64,000 nucleotides of DNA from Pseudokineococcus marinus (GCF_037482405.1 NZ_JBBHZZ010000002.1:248001-312000), one strand, 5' to 3'; counted from the stretch's first letter, positions 51,122 to 61,900 are shown. Numbers and translations: made by a program. Notes: generated by a model not told the origin, from the sequence alone.

Positions 51122-52338
51122 TCAGCCGCGCTCGCGCAGCAGCTCGCGCACCGAGGAGCGCCGGTCGGTCCGCAGCAGCGAGCGCTCGTAGAGCCGGGCG
51201 CCGACACGGACGAGGACGACGGCGGCGAGGAGCACGAGGCCCGCCGACACGAGCGGCTCCCACCAGGCGGCCTCGCCGGCGACCAGGCGCGTCGGCATGG
51301 CCACGGTCGAGGCCACGGGCACGTAGGACGCGAGCACGAGCACCCACCCGCTGCCGAAGATGCCGGCGTAGAAGGCGGCGAGGAGCGCCACGAGCAGCGG
51401 CGTCGTCGTCCCCTGCAGGTCCTCGGTGCGGGTGGCGACCGACCCGGCCACGGCCCACACGCAGGCCAGGGCGACGAAGCCGAGCACGAAGAAGACGACG
51501 AACCACAGGACGGGCGCGCCCACGGCGCCCAGCAGCTCGCCCTCCCCGGTGGCCGCGAGGCCGACCAGGACGACGCCGGCGAGGGCGGCGACCTGCGCCA
51601 GCGCCAGGGCGCCGTTGGCGACGACCTTGCCCAGCAGGAGCGAGCGCAGCGGCACCACGGCCGCGAGGATCTCGACGACGCGGCTCTGCTTCTCCTCCAC
51701 GACGCTCTGGGCGATGGCCATGCCGAACTGGATCGCGACGAGGTAGAAGAGGAAGCCGAAGACGAGCGGCGCGAGCGTGGTCGCGACGGGGTCCGCCTCG
51801 GAGGGGTCGAGGAGCCGCTCCTCCACCGCCGCGCCGGACAGGAGCTCCTCCGGCGTCGTCCCCGCCGCGGCGGCGCTGCGCTCGAGGGCGTCGCCCTCGG
51901 CGGCGACCGGCACGAGCGTGGACAGCGACCCGGCCACCTCCTGGTCGCCGACGAGCTCGAGGCCGTCGCCGCCCGGCGCCGCCAGGAGCGCCGCGTCGGC
52001 GTCCCCCGCCGCGACGAGGGCCTCCGCGGCGCCCGCGTCGGGCGCCTCGACGACCTCGAGCTCGTCGTCCGGGCCGAGGAGCGCCCCCGTGGCGGCGGCG
52101 ACGGCGGCGACCCGCTCGTCCCCCGCGACGACGGCGAGCTGCGTCGTGGACGTGCGGCCGCCGAGGACGGCCCCGAGGACGACGCCCGCCACGGCCAGGA
52201 CGAGCAGCACGAGGAAGGAGCCGACGAAGACCTTGTCCCGCAGCTTGACGGCGACCTCGCGCTCGGCGACGACGCGCCAGGCGGCGCGACCGCCGGGGCG
52301 GCGGCCGGGGGCGGGGGCGGACGTGGTGGTGGGCGCGC

Positions 52339-52342
<4 letters not shown>
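51122..52342 (-). CDS. ABC-2 type transporter permease (NatB-like)
   Basis: The protein has 406 residues. After an N-terminal cytoplasmic stretch, one helix (about 43-65) is followed by an extracellular domain of about 120 residues and then five helices (about 190-390). EEKQSRVVEILAAVVPLRSLLLGK is the typical ABC-2/NatB cytoplasmic coupling segment (key residues EEKQSRVVE). With the adjacent ATPase it forms an exporter; NatAB relatives export Na+ or drugs. The ATG overlaps the ATPase stop by 4 bases. Confidence 0.9.
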
Positions 52343-53241
<899 letters not shown>

Positions 53242-53439
53242 CGCCCCGCCTCCTCCTCGTCGTCGTCCACGGGCCGCTCCCGGCCCGCGCCGCGACGCTA
53301 GGGCGCCCTGGCGCGGCGGCGCGTCCGCCGCGGGGACGACCCGCCGCTCCCCCGCGCGGCGGACGGCGCGCCCCGGGCCCCCGCCGGGCGCACTGCTCCT
53401 GCCGCGCGTGCCGGGACCCGCGCCGGCGACCTCCCCGGC

Positions 53440-54105
53440 TCAGCCGCCGTCGCCGGGGCGCACCAGGCCGCTCTCGTAGGCCAGCACGACGGCGCGGACG
53501 CGGTCGCGCACCCCCAGCTTGAGGAGCACCCGCGAGACGTGGGTCTTGACCGTCGCCTCCCCGAGGACGAGCTCGGCGGCGATCTCGCCGTTGGACAGGC
53601 CCCGCGCGAGGAGGACGAGCACGCCGCGCTCGCGCTCGGTGAGGCCCGCCACGAGCTCGGGCCGGAAGGACGCGCCCGAGGGCGCCGCGAAGCGCTCGAC
53701 GACGCGCCGGGTCACCGCGGGCGCCAGGAGCGCGTCGCCCCGCGCGACCGCGCGGACGGCGGCGACGAGCTCGTCCGGGTCGGCGTTCTTCAGCAGGAAG
53801 CCGGAGGCGCCCGCCCGCAGGGCCGCGAAGAGGTGGTCGTCGGTGTCGAAGGTCGTGAGGACGACGACGCGCCCGGTGCCGGCGGCGACCACCCGCTCGG
53901 TCGCGGCGACGCCGTCGAGGCCGGGCATCCGCACGTCCATGAGGACGACGTCGGGGCGCAGCGCGGCGGCCGCGGCGACGCCGGCGGCGCCGTCGGCGGC
54001 CTCGCCCACCACCTCGAGGTCCGGCTCGACCTCGAGGATCATGCGGAAGCCGCTGCGGACGAGCGCCTGGTCGTCGACGAGCAGGACGCGCACCGGCGGG
54101 CTCAC
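53440..54105 (-). CDS. Response regulator, NarL/LuxR family
   Basis: The protein has 221 residues. Receiver domain: acidic pair in LLVDDQ, phospho-acceptor Asp in VVLMDVRMPG, Thr in VVLTTFD and Lys in GFLLKN. LuxR-type helix-turn-helix: LTERERGVLVLLARGLSNGEIA followed by ATVKTHVSRVL. Its GTG overlaps the kinase stop by 4 bases. Proximity suggests it controls the NatAB-like exporter. Confidence 0.95.
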   Translation of the reverse strand: MSPPVRVLLVDDQALVRSGFRMILEVEPDLEVVGEAADGAAGVAAAAALRPDVVLMDVRMPGLDGVAATERVVAAGTGRVVVLTTFDTDDHLFAALRAGASGFLLKNADPDELVAAVRAVARGDALLAPAVTRRVVERFAAPSGASFRPELVAGLTERERGVLVLLARGLSNGEIAAELVLGEATVKTHVSRVLLKLGVRDRVRAVVLAYESGLVRPGDGG

Positions 54106-55687
54106 CGCGACGCCACCGGGGGGCCGGCCAGCGGGTAGCGGGCGCGCACCCGGTAGCCGCCGCCGGGGCGGGCGCCCACCTCGACCCAGCCGCCGGCGAG
54201 CGCGGCGCGCTCGCGCATGCCGACGTGCCCGAGTCCCGTGCCCGTCGAGCGCTGCGTCGTCGAGCGGGCCGGGCCGTCGTCGACGACCTCGACCTCGACG
54301 TGGCCCCTCTCGACGAGGCCCTTGTCGACGTGGCCCTCCTCGACGTGAAAGGGCGCGCGGCCGCGGCCGGGGCCGCGCCCGTGGTCCACCACGTCGTCCG
54401 GCACCCAGCGGACGACGACGCGCGCCGCCCCGGCCGCGGAGTGGCGGGCGACGTTGGCCAGGGCCTCCTGCACGAGCCGGTGGAGGCTCGTGCCCGTCGT
54501 GCCCGGCAGCGGGGCGGGCTCCCCGACGACGACGAGCCCGACGTCGAGCCCGCAGGCGCGGAACCCCTCGACGAGCCGCGGCAGGTCCGCCGGCGACGGC
54601 TGCGGCAGCTCGCGCGGGTCCGCGCCCGGTCCCCCGGGAGTGGGCTCGGCGTCGGCGCCGGGGTCGCGCAGGACGCCCAGCAGGTCGCGCATCTCGGTGA
54701 CGGCGGCGCGGCTGCCCTCCTCGACCTCGCGCAGCGCGGCGGCGGGGGGGGGGGGGAGAGGAAACCNNNNNNNNNNNNNNNNNNNNNNNNNNNNNNNNNN
54801 NNNNNNNNNNNNNNNNNNNNNNNNNNNNNNNNNNNNNNNNNNNNNNNNNNNNNNNNNNNNNNNNNNNNNNNNNNNNNNNNNNNNNNNNNGGCGCGGACGA
54901 CGCCCGCCCCGTCGTCCGCGCCCCGCTCGAGCACGCGGCGGGCCGCCGCGGCGCGCACACCGGTGGTGCTGACGTGGTGGGCGACGACGTCGTGGAGCTC
55001 GCGGGCGATGCGCAGGCGCTCGGCGACGACGGCCGCCCGGGCGGCGCGCTCCTGCTCCCGGCGCAGCTCCGCGGCCGTGCGGTGCAGGGCGGCGCGGTCG
55101 CGCGCGCCGAGCCACAGCGCCCGCCCGCCGAGGAGGGCCCCCGCGAAGTACACGACGTTGATGAGCGCCGTCAGGCCCACGAGGGCGGCCGACGTGGGCC
55201 CGGTGCCGACCGGTAGGAGGACGACGCGCAGCAGGTACCAGCCGGCCATCGCCGTGAGGACGACGGCCCAGACGACCGCGAGCCTCCGGCGGTCGCGCGC
55301 CCACGCCGTCCCGGACAGGAGCACGAGGAAGAGGACGAGGTTGAGCGTGAAGGTCGCCGCCGAGGCGAGGTGCCGCTCGCCGAGGGCGACGAAGGCCCCG
55401 GTCGACACCACCATCGCCGTCAGCGGCAGGAGGCGCCGCACGGCCAGCGGCGCGGCGACGAGGACGGTCCACGCGACGTCCTCGACCCGGGCGGGCGCCG
55501 CCTGCGGCAGCGCGTCCGAGACGGCCCGCGTCAGCTCCAGCCCGAGGACGCACGTCGTCGTCGCGAGCACGCCCCAGCCGACGTCGGCCAGCAGCGCGCG
55601 GTGCCCGGGGCGGGGCCGCACCCACCCCTCGTCGCCCCCGGCCGCGGGCGGGGCTCCCGACGCGCCGGCCACGGCCCCCGCGCCCAT
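54102..55687 (-). CDS. Sensor histidine kinase (HisKA_3 / NarX-like), interrupted by an assembly gap
   Basis: The N-terminal part from ATG 55687 has five or six hydrophobic segments and then the phospho-acceptor motif RIARELHDVVAHHVST. The C-terminal part has EMRDLLGVLR, the dimer/ATPase N-box region HRLVQEALANVARHS and the G-box TGLGHVGMRERAALAGG. The two parts lie in different reading frames on either side of N 54767-54889; the gap length, or a 13-base G-run beside it, is wrong by one base modulo three. I read it as one intact gene of about 530 residues. An odd insert (GRGPGRGRAPFHVEEGHVDKGL) sits in the ATPase domain. Confidence 0.85.
54767..54889. other. Assembly gap (123 N) inside the histidine kinase gene
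   Basis: The gap is bordered by a 13-base G-run (54744-54756) and a low-quality-looking AGAGGAAACC on one side. Frames on the two sides do not match. Confidence 0.99.
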
Positions 55688-55693
55688 GCGGCG

Positions 55694-56911
55694 TCAGGCG
55701 AGGAGGGCGTCGACGAACGCGCGGGGCTCGAACGGCGCGAGGTCGTCCGCGCCCTCGCCGAGCCCGACGAGCTTGACCGGGACGCCGAGCTGGCGCTGGA
55801 CGGAGACGACGATCCCGCCCTTGGCGGTGCCGTCGAGCTTGGTGAGGACGATGCCGGTGACGTCGACGGCCTCGGAGAAGACCTTGGCCTGCTGCAGCCC
55901 GTTCTGGCCGGTCGTCGCGTCGAGGACGAGGAGCACCTCGTCGATGGTCCCGGCGCCGTCGAGGGCCTTCTCGGCCACGCGCTTGACCTTGCCCAGCTCG
56001 TCCATGAGACCCACCTTGTTCTGCAGCCGGCCCGCGGTGTCGAGCAGCACGACGTCGACCTCGCCCTCCCGGCCGGCGCGCACGGCGTCGAAGGCGACCG
56101 AGGCGGGGTCGGCGCCGTCGGTGAAGGAGCGGACCGTCGGCACGCCGACGCGCTCGCCCCACGTCTGCAGCTGGTCGGCGGCGGCGGCGCGGAAGGTGTC
56201 GGCGGCGCCCAGGACGACGTCCTTGTCCTCCGCCACGAGGACGCGCGCCAGCTTGCCGACGGTCGTCGTCTTGCCCGTGCCGTTGACGCCGACGACGAGG
56301 ACGACGGCGGGGCGGCCGTCGTGCGGCGTCGTCGCGAGGGACCGGTCGACGTCCGGGCCGACGAGCTCGAGGAGCTCCTCGGCGAGGAGGGATCGCAGCG
56401 CGTCGGCGTCACGCGTGCCGAGCACCCGGACCCGCTCGCGGAGACGCTCGACGAGCTCCTCGGTGGGGCCGGCTCCCAGGTCGGCCAGCAGGAGGGTCTC
56501 CTCGACCTCCTCCCACGTGGCCTCGTCCACGCGCTCGCGCGAGAGGAGGGCGAGCAGGCCCTGGCCGAGGGCGGTGTTCGAGCGGGAGAGGCGCTCGCGG
56601 AGGCGGACGAGGCGCCCGGTCGCCGGCTCGGGGCGCTCCAGCTGGGGGCCCGCCTCCGCCTCGACCGGCGCCTCGGAGGCGTCGACCTCGTCGAGCGCGG
56701 GCAGCTCCTCGACCGTGCGCGTCGGCGTGTCCCGGGGCTCCTGGTCGTCGTCGCCGACGCCGGGGGCGTAGTCGAGGCCGGGGCGCGGGCGCGAGGGCGG
56801 CAGCTCCTCGACGTCGCGGCCGCGCGCGCGGCGCACCAGCGCGGCGGCCGCGCCGCCGAGGACGAGCACCGCCGCGACGGCGATGCCGATGATGAGCTCG
56901 AGGTACTCCAC
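55694..56911 (-). CDS. ftsY: Signal recognition particle receptor FtsY
   Basis: The protein has 405 residues. An N-terminal membrane helix (about 5-26) and an acidic linker of about 75 residues replace the long acidic domain of E. coli FtsY, as usual in actinobacteria. The N domain follows, then the GTPase: G1 GVNGTGKTTT, DTFRAAAADQL, G3 DTAGRLQNK, G4 TKLDGTAKGG. It docks SRP-ribosome complexes at the membrane. GTG start with CGGAG and a -10-like GAGGAT seven bases upstream. Confidence 0.97.
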   Translation of the reverse strand: MEYLELIIGIAVAAVLVLGGAAAALVRRARGRDVEELPPSRPRPGLDYAPGVGDDDQEPRDTPTRTVEELPALDEVDASEAPVEAEAGPQLERPEPATGRLVRLRERLSRSNTALGQGLLALLSRERVDEATWEEVEETLLLADLGAGPTEELVERLRERVRVLGTRDADALRSLLAEELLELVGPDVDRSLATTPHDGRPAVVLVVGVNGTGKTTTVGKLARVLVAEDKDVVLGAADTFRAAAADQLQTWGERVGVPTVRSFTDGADPASVAFDAVRAGREGEVDVVLLDTAGRLQNKVGLMDELGKVKRVAEKALDGAGTIDEVLLVLDATTGQNGLQQAKVFSEAVDVTGIVLTKLDGTAKGGIVVSVQRQLGVPVKLVGLGEGADDLAPFEPRAFVDALLA

Positions 56912-57025
56912 GGCTCCGATCCTCGCAGACGCCGGACGAGCCGACCCCGCCCTCAGCCCGCCCCGACGAGCGCCGACCCGCCCCGACCGGCCCGCCGCCG
57001 ACGCCGGCCGGCGCCCGGGACGGCG

Positions 57026-57823
57026 CTACCCGGCCAGGCGGTCGCGCAGCTCGTCGGGCAGGCGGTCGTGCCGCGGGTCGGCGGCCGCGGCGTCCGCCGT
57101 CGTCCGGTCGTGGTCCTCGACCGGCCGCGCGGCCGGCTCCGCGCCGTCCCGGGGCGCGGCGGGGGCGGGCCGGGACCACGGCCTCCCCGGCCGGCGGCGC
57201 TCGACGCGGGCGCCTGGCCCGCGGGCGGCGTCCCCGCGCACGTCCACCTCGGCCGGGGCCTCCTCGGCCACGACCTCCTCGACCACGACCTCCTCGACCG
57301 ACGTCTCCTCTGTCGGGACCTCCTCGACGGCGGGCCCGCCGTCGGCCGGGCGACGGGCGTCCGCAGGGCTCTCGGGCGAGCGCGCCGCGGCCTGCGCCGC
57401 GAGGCGGCTGGAGAGGGCGCCGGCCCCCCGTGCCACGGCGTCGAGAGCACCGGCGGCCGCGGACCGGGCGCGCGCCGCGACCCGGGGACGGCGCTCGGGG
57501 CGCGCGCCGACCTCGGCCGGGGCGTCGTCCACCGGGGCGTCGTCGACCGGGGCGTCGTCGGCCGGGGCGTCGTCGGCCGGGGTCGCCCCGCCCCCGGCGG
57601 ACGTGGTGGACCGGGGCTCGAGCAGGGAGCGTCCCGCTGCCGCGGCGCGGGCGCCGCCGGCCTCGAGGCCGCGCATGAGGGGCGCGAGGGCGCGGCCGAG
57701 CCGGTCGCCCCGCGCGCGGCGGCCCTCGAGCTGGGTCCAGCAGGCGACCGCGACGACCACGAGGGCGAGCAGGACGGCGAAGAGCGTGTAGGCGACCACC
57801 ACGGTCGCGCCCCCCAGAGTCAT
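57026..57823 (-). CDS. Membrane-anchored repeat-rich protein of unknown function
   Basis: The protein has 265 residues from ATG 57823, chosen because GACTCT lies exactly six bases upstream; an extra 22 codons upstream are open. A single N-terminal helix (VVVAYTLFAVLLALVVVAVA, about 8-27) is followed by an Arg/Ala-rich cytoplasmic region and a tandem DDAPA/DDAPV block encoded by four 15-bp repeats. Then comes an acidic VEEVVVEEVVAEE block and a basic C-terminus ending LPDELRDRLAG. I do not recognise a family. It lies between smc and ftsY, so it is likely co-transcribed with one of them. It may be a scaffold or a fast-evolving membrane protein. Confidence 0.6.
   Translation of the reverse strand: MTLGGATVVVAYTLFAVLLALVVVAVACWTQLEGRRARGDRLGRALAPLMRGLEAGGARAAAAGRSLLEPRSTTSAGGGATPADDAPADDAPVDDAPVDDAPAEVGARPERRPRVAARARSAAAGALDAVARGAGALSSRLAAQAAARSPESPADARRPADGGPAVEEVPTEETSVEEVVVEEVVAEEAPAEVDVRGDAARGPGARVERRRPGRPWSRPAPAAPRDGAEPAARPVEDHDRTTADAAAADPRHDRLPDELRDRLAG
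57517..57582. repeat. 15-bp in-frame tandem repeat (4 copies)
   Basis: CCGGGGCGTCGTCNN units at 57517, 57532, 57547 and 57562 with a partial fifth. They encode repeated Asp-Asp-Ala-Pro-Ala/Val in the unknown membrane protein. Confidence 0.9.
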
Positions 57824-57829
57824 GAGCAC

Positions 57830-57835
57830 AGAGTC
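57830..57835 (-). promoter_or_regulatory. Leaderless -10 element (GACTCT) for the repeat-rich membrane protein
   Basis: On the minus strand GACTCT is followed by exactly six bases and ATG 57823. It is a weaker match than the others because the first base is G. Confidence 0.35.
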
Positions 57836-57940
57836 ACCCACGAACCACGCACGGTCACGACGCCACGCGCGACCGAGCCCGGATCGCAACGTCCGCGCCC
57901 CGCCGGACGGGCGGGGAGGGCGGAGGGGCGGCGGCCGCCC

Positions 57941-60900
57941 TCAGGCGGGGGCGACCTCGCGCAGCCGCTGGCTGACGACCGTCGTCACGCCGTCGCCGCG
58001 CATCGTGACGCCGTAGAGGGCGTCGGCGACCTCCATGGTGCGCTTCTGGTGCGTGATGACGACGAGCTGGCTGGAGGCGCGCAGCTCCTCCATGACGTCG
58101 ATGAGGCGGCCGAGGTTCGTGTCGTCGAGCGCCGCCTCGACCTCGTCGAGGACGTAGAAGGGGCTCGGCCGGGCCGTGAAGATCGCCACGAGGAACGCGA
58201 CGGCGGCCAGCGAGCGCTCGCCGCCCGACAGCAGCGACAGGCGCTTGACGCGCTTGCCGGCCGGGCGCGCCTCGACCTCGATGCCGGTGGTGAGCATGTC
58301 GCCGGGGTCGGTGAGGACGAGGCGCCCCTCGCCGCCGGGGAAGAGGCGGGCGAAGACGCGCTCGAAGGCGGCGGCGACGTCCTCGTAGGCCTCGGCGAAG
58401 ACCCGCTGCACGCGGGCGTCGACGTCGGCGACGATGCCGAGCAGGTCCTGGCGCGAGCGCGTGAGGTCGTCGAGCTGCTCGACGAGGAAGGCGTGCCGCT
58501 CCTCCAGGGCGGCGAACTCCTCCAGCGCCAGCGGGTTGACCTTCCCCAGCTGCGCGAGCGCGCGCTCGGCCCGGCGCAGGCGCTGCTCCTGCTCGGCGCG
58601 CACGTACGGCCTCGTGGGCGGCTCGTCGGCGTCGTCGTCCCCACCCGTGTCGTCGCCCTCGCCGCGGGCGGACGGCCGCGGGGCGGCGCCCTCGCCCCCG
58701 TCCGCCTCGTCGGCCCTCGGCGGGTCGACGGCGGCCGTCGCCTCGGAGAGCACCGGCACCGGGCGGTGGGGGCCGTGCTCCTCGACGAGGACGTCCGGGG
58801 CGGTCCCGAGCTCGGAGGTGCTGCGCTCCTCGAGCTGCTCGAGCCGCAGCCGCTGCTGGGCGCGCGCCACCTCGTCGCGGTGGACGGCGTCGGTCAGCTC
58901 GGCCAGCTCGGCGGCGAGGGCCTCCTGGCGGCGCCGCGCGCCGGCCGCCGCCTCGGCGCGCTCCCGACGCCCCTCCTGAGCCCGCTCGCGCTCGTCCTCG
59001 GCGCGGGCGAGCGCGCTCGCGCACCGCTCGAGGGCGGTGCGCGCGGCCGCGGCGACGGCGGACGCGGTGGCGGCGTCGCGGCGACGGGCGGCGGCGCGCT
59101 CGGCCGCGCGGGCCCGCGCCTCCTCCTCGCGGCGGCGGGCGCGCTCGGCGCCCTCCACGCGGCTCGCCACGGCGCGGGCGCGCTCCTCCCCCGTGCGCAG
59201 CGCCAGGCGCGCCTCGGTCTCCGCCGCCCGCGCCCCCCGGGCCGCCGCGGCGAGCTCCTCGCGCCGGGCCCGCTGCGCGTCGGCGTCCTCCCCCGCCGCG
59301 GGGGCCGGCTGCTCGGCGGCGCGCGCGTGGCGCTCCTCGAGGTCGGCCAGGGCGCGCTCGTCCTCCTCGACGCCCTCCTGGGCGGCGCCGAGCGTCCGCT
59401 CGAGGCGCTCGGCCTCGGCACCGGCGGAGCGGGCCGCGGCGCCGAGGGCCCCCAGCCGCTCGGCGACGGCCGACAGCCGGGCGTCCGACTCGTGGAGCCG
59501 CTCCAGCGCGGCCTCGACCGCCTCGGAGGCCTCCGCCCGGGCCGCCGTCGCCGCCGCCACGGCGAAGCGCGCGCGCTCGCCGCGGGCCGTCGCGTCCGCC
59601 TCCGCGGCGCGGGCCTCGTCGGCCGCCGCCTGCACCCCGAGCAGGCTCGCCTCGGCGGAGCTGCCCCCCCGGGCGCGGTCGCGGTCGAGCACGTCGCCGT
59701 CGCGGGTGACGACGAGGAGGTCGACGCCGGCGCCCCCGGCCCGCTCGAGCAGCGCCCGGGCCTGCGCGAGCCCGGGCACGACGACGGCCCGCTCCAGCAG
59801 CCGCGCGACCGCCGCGGCCGCCTCCGGGCGTGCCCGCACCACCTGCAGGGCGGGCACGGCCTCGTCCTCGGGCCGGGCCACGTCCACCAGCAGGGCCGCG
59901 GTCGCGCCCGCGTCCGCGCCGTCGCCCGCGCCCTCCGGGCCCCCCGCCACGAGCAGGGACGCGGTGCCCGCGTCGTCGTCGTGGAGGAGCCGGAGGGCGT
60001 CGACGGCGACACCCAGGCTCTCGACCGCGACGCCGTCGGCGGCGCCCCGCAGCGCTGCGGCGACGGCGTCCTCCCACCCGGGCTCGACGGCGAGCAGGCC
60101 CGTCACGGGACCGAGGACGCCGGGCAGCCGGTCACCGGCGTCCAGCAGCGCGCCGGAGCCGTCGCGGCGGGCCAGGCCGAGCTCGAGCGCCTCGGCGCGG
60201 GCGGCGGCGCTGCCGCGGTCGCGCTCGGCGGCGCGCTCCTCCTCCCGGGCGCGCTCGAGGTCGGCGCCGGCCGTCTCCAGGGCGTCGGCGGCGCGCTCGT
60301 GCTCCTCGTCGAGGCCCTCCTCGCCCTCCTCGACGTCGGCCACCTGCGTCTCGAGCAGGGCGTGCTCGCGCTCGGCGTCCCCGCCGCGGGCGCGGGCGCC
60401 GGCCAGCGCCTCGCGCAGCCGGCCGACCTCGGCGCGTCCCGCCTCGAGCCGGCTGCGGCGCGCGCTGACCTGCCCCGACAGGCGGGCCAGCCCCTCGCGG
60501 CGGTCGGCGACGGCGCGCTCCAGCGCCGCCACCCGCCGCTCGGCGTCGGCGAGCTCGTCCTCGGCGGCGGCCCGCGCCCGCTCGGCCCGGCCCAGCGCGT
60601 CGCGCGAGGCGCCGACCTCCTCCTCCAGGGCGGCCGCCTGGGCGCGCAGCCGCTCGGCCTGGGCCCCGAGCTCCGCGGGGTCGGGCCCGGACGGCGGGGC
60701 CTCCTCGGCGCCCAGCAGCCGCCGGCGCTCCTCGGCGAGCTCGGCCGTGCCGCGCAGGCGCTCGCGCACGCGGGCCAGCCGGTGGGGCGCCTCCTCGGCC
60801 GCGGCGAGGGCGGGCGCCGCGGCGGCCGCGGCGGCCTCGACGTCCGCGAGGTCGCGGCGCACGTCCGCGAGCTGCTCCTCCACCTCGGCCCGGCGCGCGC

Positions 60901-61672
60901 GGGCCGCGGAGTCGTCGGCCGCGTCCTGCTCCAGCAGCGCGCGCATCTGGGCGATGTCGTCGGCGAGGAGCCGGGCGCGGGCGTCGCGCGCCTCCAGCTG
61001 CACGAGCTGCGCCCGCCGGGCCGCCTTCGCCTGGCGCCCGAGCGGCCCGAGCTGGCGGCGCACCTCGCCGGTGAGGTCCTGCAGCCGGGCCAGGTTGGCC
61101 TGCATGGCGTCGAGCTTGCGCACGGCCCGCTCGCGCCGACGCCGGTGCTTGAGGACGCCGGCGGCCTCCTCGACGAAGCCCCGGCGGTCCTCCGGCGTGG
61201 CGTGCAGCACCGCGTCGAGCTGCCCCTGCCCGACGATGACGTGCATCTCGCGGCCGATGCCGCTGTCCGAGAGCAGCTCCTGCACGTCGAGCAGGCGCGC
61301 GGGCGACCCGTTGACGGCGTACTCGCTGCCGCCGCTGCGGAACATGGTCCGCGAGATGGTGACCTCGGTGTAGTCGATGGGCAGGGCACCGTCGGTGTTG
61401 TCGATCGTCAGCGAGACCTCGGCGCGGCCCAGCGGAGGCCGGCCCGGCGCGCCGTCACGGCCCGCGGTGCCCGCGAAGATGACGTCCTGCATGGACCCGC
61501 CGCGCAGGCTCTTCGCGCCCTGCTCGCCCATGACCCAGGCGAGGGCGTCGACGACGTTGGACTTGCCCGACCCGTTGGGGCCGACGACGCACGTGATGCC
61601 CGGCTCGAGGCGCAGGGTCGTCGTCGAGGCGAAGGACTTGAAGCCCTTCATCACGAGGGTCTTGAGGTGCAC
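57941..61672 (-). CDS. smc: Chromosome segregation protein SMC
   Basis: The protein has 1243 residues from GTG 61672 with GGGAGGGG upstream. Walker A GPNGSGKS is at 31-38. Two long coiled-coil arms are rich in Ala, Arg and Glu, with a hinge in the middle (around DLLVVTRDGDVLDRD). The C-terminal head has the signature LSGGERSLAA (about 1148-1157) and Walker B FYVLDEVEAALDD. With ScpA/ScpB it compacts and segregates the chromosome. The arms are unusually Ala-rich, and a Gly/Asp-rich insert (GGDDDADEPPTRPYVRAEQE) precedes the C-terminal head. Confidence 0.97.
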   Translation of the reverse strand: MHLKTLVMKGFKSFASTTTLRLEPGITCVVGPNGSGKSNVVDALAWVMGEQGAKSLRGGSMQDVIFAGTAGRDGAPGRPPLGRAEVSLTIDNTDGALPIDYTEVTISRTMFRSGGSEYAVNGSPARLLDVQELLSDSGIGREMHVIVGQGQLDAVLHATPEDRRGFVEEAAGVLKHRRRRERAVRKLDAMQANLARLQDLTGEVRRQLGPLGRQAKAARRAQLVQLEARDARARLLADDIAQMRALLEQDAADDSAARARRAEVEEQLADVRRDLADVEAAAAAAAPALAAAEEAPHRLARVRERLRGTAELAEERRRLLGAEEAPPSGPDPAELGAQAERLRAQAAALEEEVGASRDALGRAERARAAAEDELADAERRVAALERAVADRREGLARLSGQVSARRSRLEAGRAEVGRLREALAGARARGGDAEREHALLETQVADVEEGEEGLDEEHERAADALETAGADLERAREEERAAERDRGSAAARAEALELGLARRDGSGALLDAGDRLPGVLGPVTGLLAVEPGWEDAVAAALRGAADGVAVESLGVAVDALRLLHDDDAGTASLLVAGGPEGAGDGADAGATAALLVDVARPEDEAVPALQVVRARPEAAAAVARLLERAVVVPGLAQARALLERAGGAGVDLLVVTRDGDVLDRDRARGGSSAEASLLGVQAAADEARAAEADATARGERARFAVAAATAARAEASEAVEAALERLHESDARLSAVAERLGALGAAARSAGAEAERLERTLGAAQEGVEEDERALADLEERHARAAEQPAPAAGEDADAQRARREELAAAARGARAAETEARLALRTGEERARAVASRVEGAERARRREEEARARAAERAAARRRDAATASAVAAAARTALERCASALARAEDERERAQEGRRERAEAAAGARRRQEALAAELAELTDAVHRDEVARAQQRLRLEQLEERSTSELGTAPDVLVEEHGPHRPVPVLSEATAAVDPPRADEADGGEGAAPRPSARGEGDDTGGDDDADEPPTRPYVRAEQEQRLRRAERALAQLGKVNPLALEEFAALEERHAFLVEQLDDLTRSRQDLLGIVADVDARVQRVFAEAYEDVAAAFERVFARLFPGGEGRLVLTDPGDMLTTGIEVEARPAGKRVKRLSLLSGGERSLAAVAFLVAIFTARPSPFYVLDEVEAALDDTNLGRLIDVMEELRASSQLVVITHQKRTMEVADALYGVTMRGDGVTTVVSQRLREVAPA

Positions 61673-61870
61673 GGGCGCCCCTCCCCGGTGGTCCGTCGCG
61701 CTGCTGCGGCCGCCCTGGCGGGCCGCGCAGGACTGTAGCCGTGGTGGGCGGCCGGTCCGGCGGGTGACGGGCGCAGGGGGCGCGACGCGGGGCGGGGCGC
61801 CGCGGGTCGCGGGAGGGAGGGCGACCGGCGGACGGGGGACCCGCGGAGCGTCGTGCGGCGCCGGAGCGCG

Positions 61871-61876
61871 CACGAT
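61871..61876 (+). promoter_or_regulatory. Leaderless -10 element (CACGAT) upstream of a 5-codon ORF
   Basis: CACGAT is followed by six bases and a GTG at 61883. This GTG does not start the annotated gene but a five-codon ORF that ends on it. Confidence 0.4.
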
Positions 61877-61882
61877 GGGCGC

Positions 61883-61900
61883 GTGCAGGAGGACCGGTGA
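61883..61900 (+). CDS. Possible 5-codon leaderless upstream ORF
   Basis: GTG-CAG-GAG-GAC-CGG-TGA starts six bases after a -10-like hexamer. Its TGA overlaps the GTG of the next gene (GTGA), and it contains the AGGAGG of that gene. If translated, it would couple expression of the unknown membrane protein. It could also be a coincidence. Confidence 0.3.
   Translation: MQEDR

Noticed and set aside
55370..61738. A plus-strand open frame of over 2100 codons opposite smc and ftsY
   Set aside because: It spans the complement of several well-identified genes, has low-complexity Arg/Ala/Gly-rich translation and no domain. Such frames are expected in DNA with over 70% G+C because stop codons are rare.
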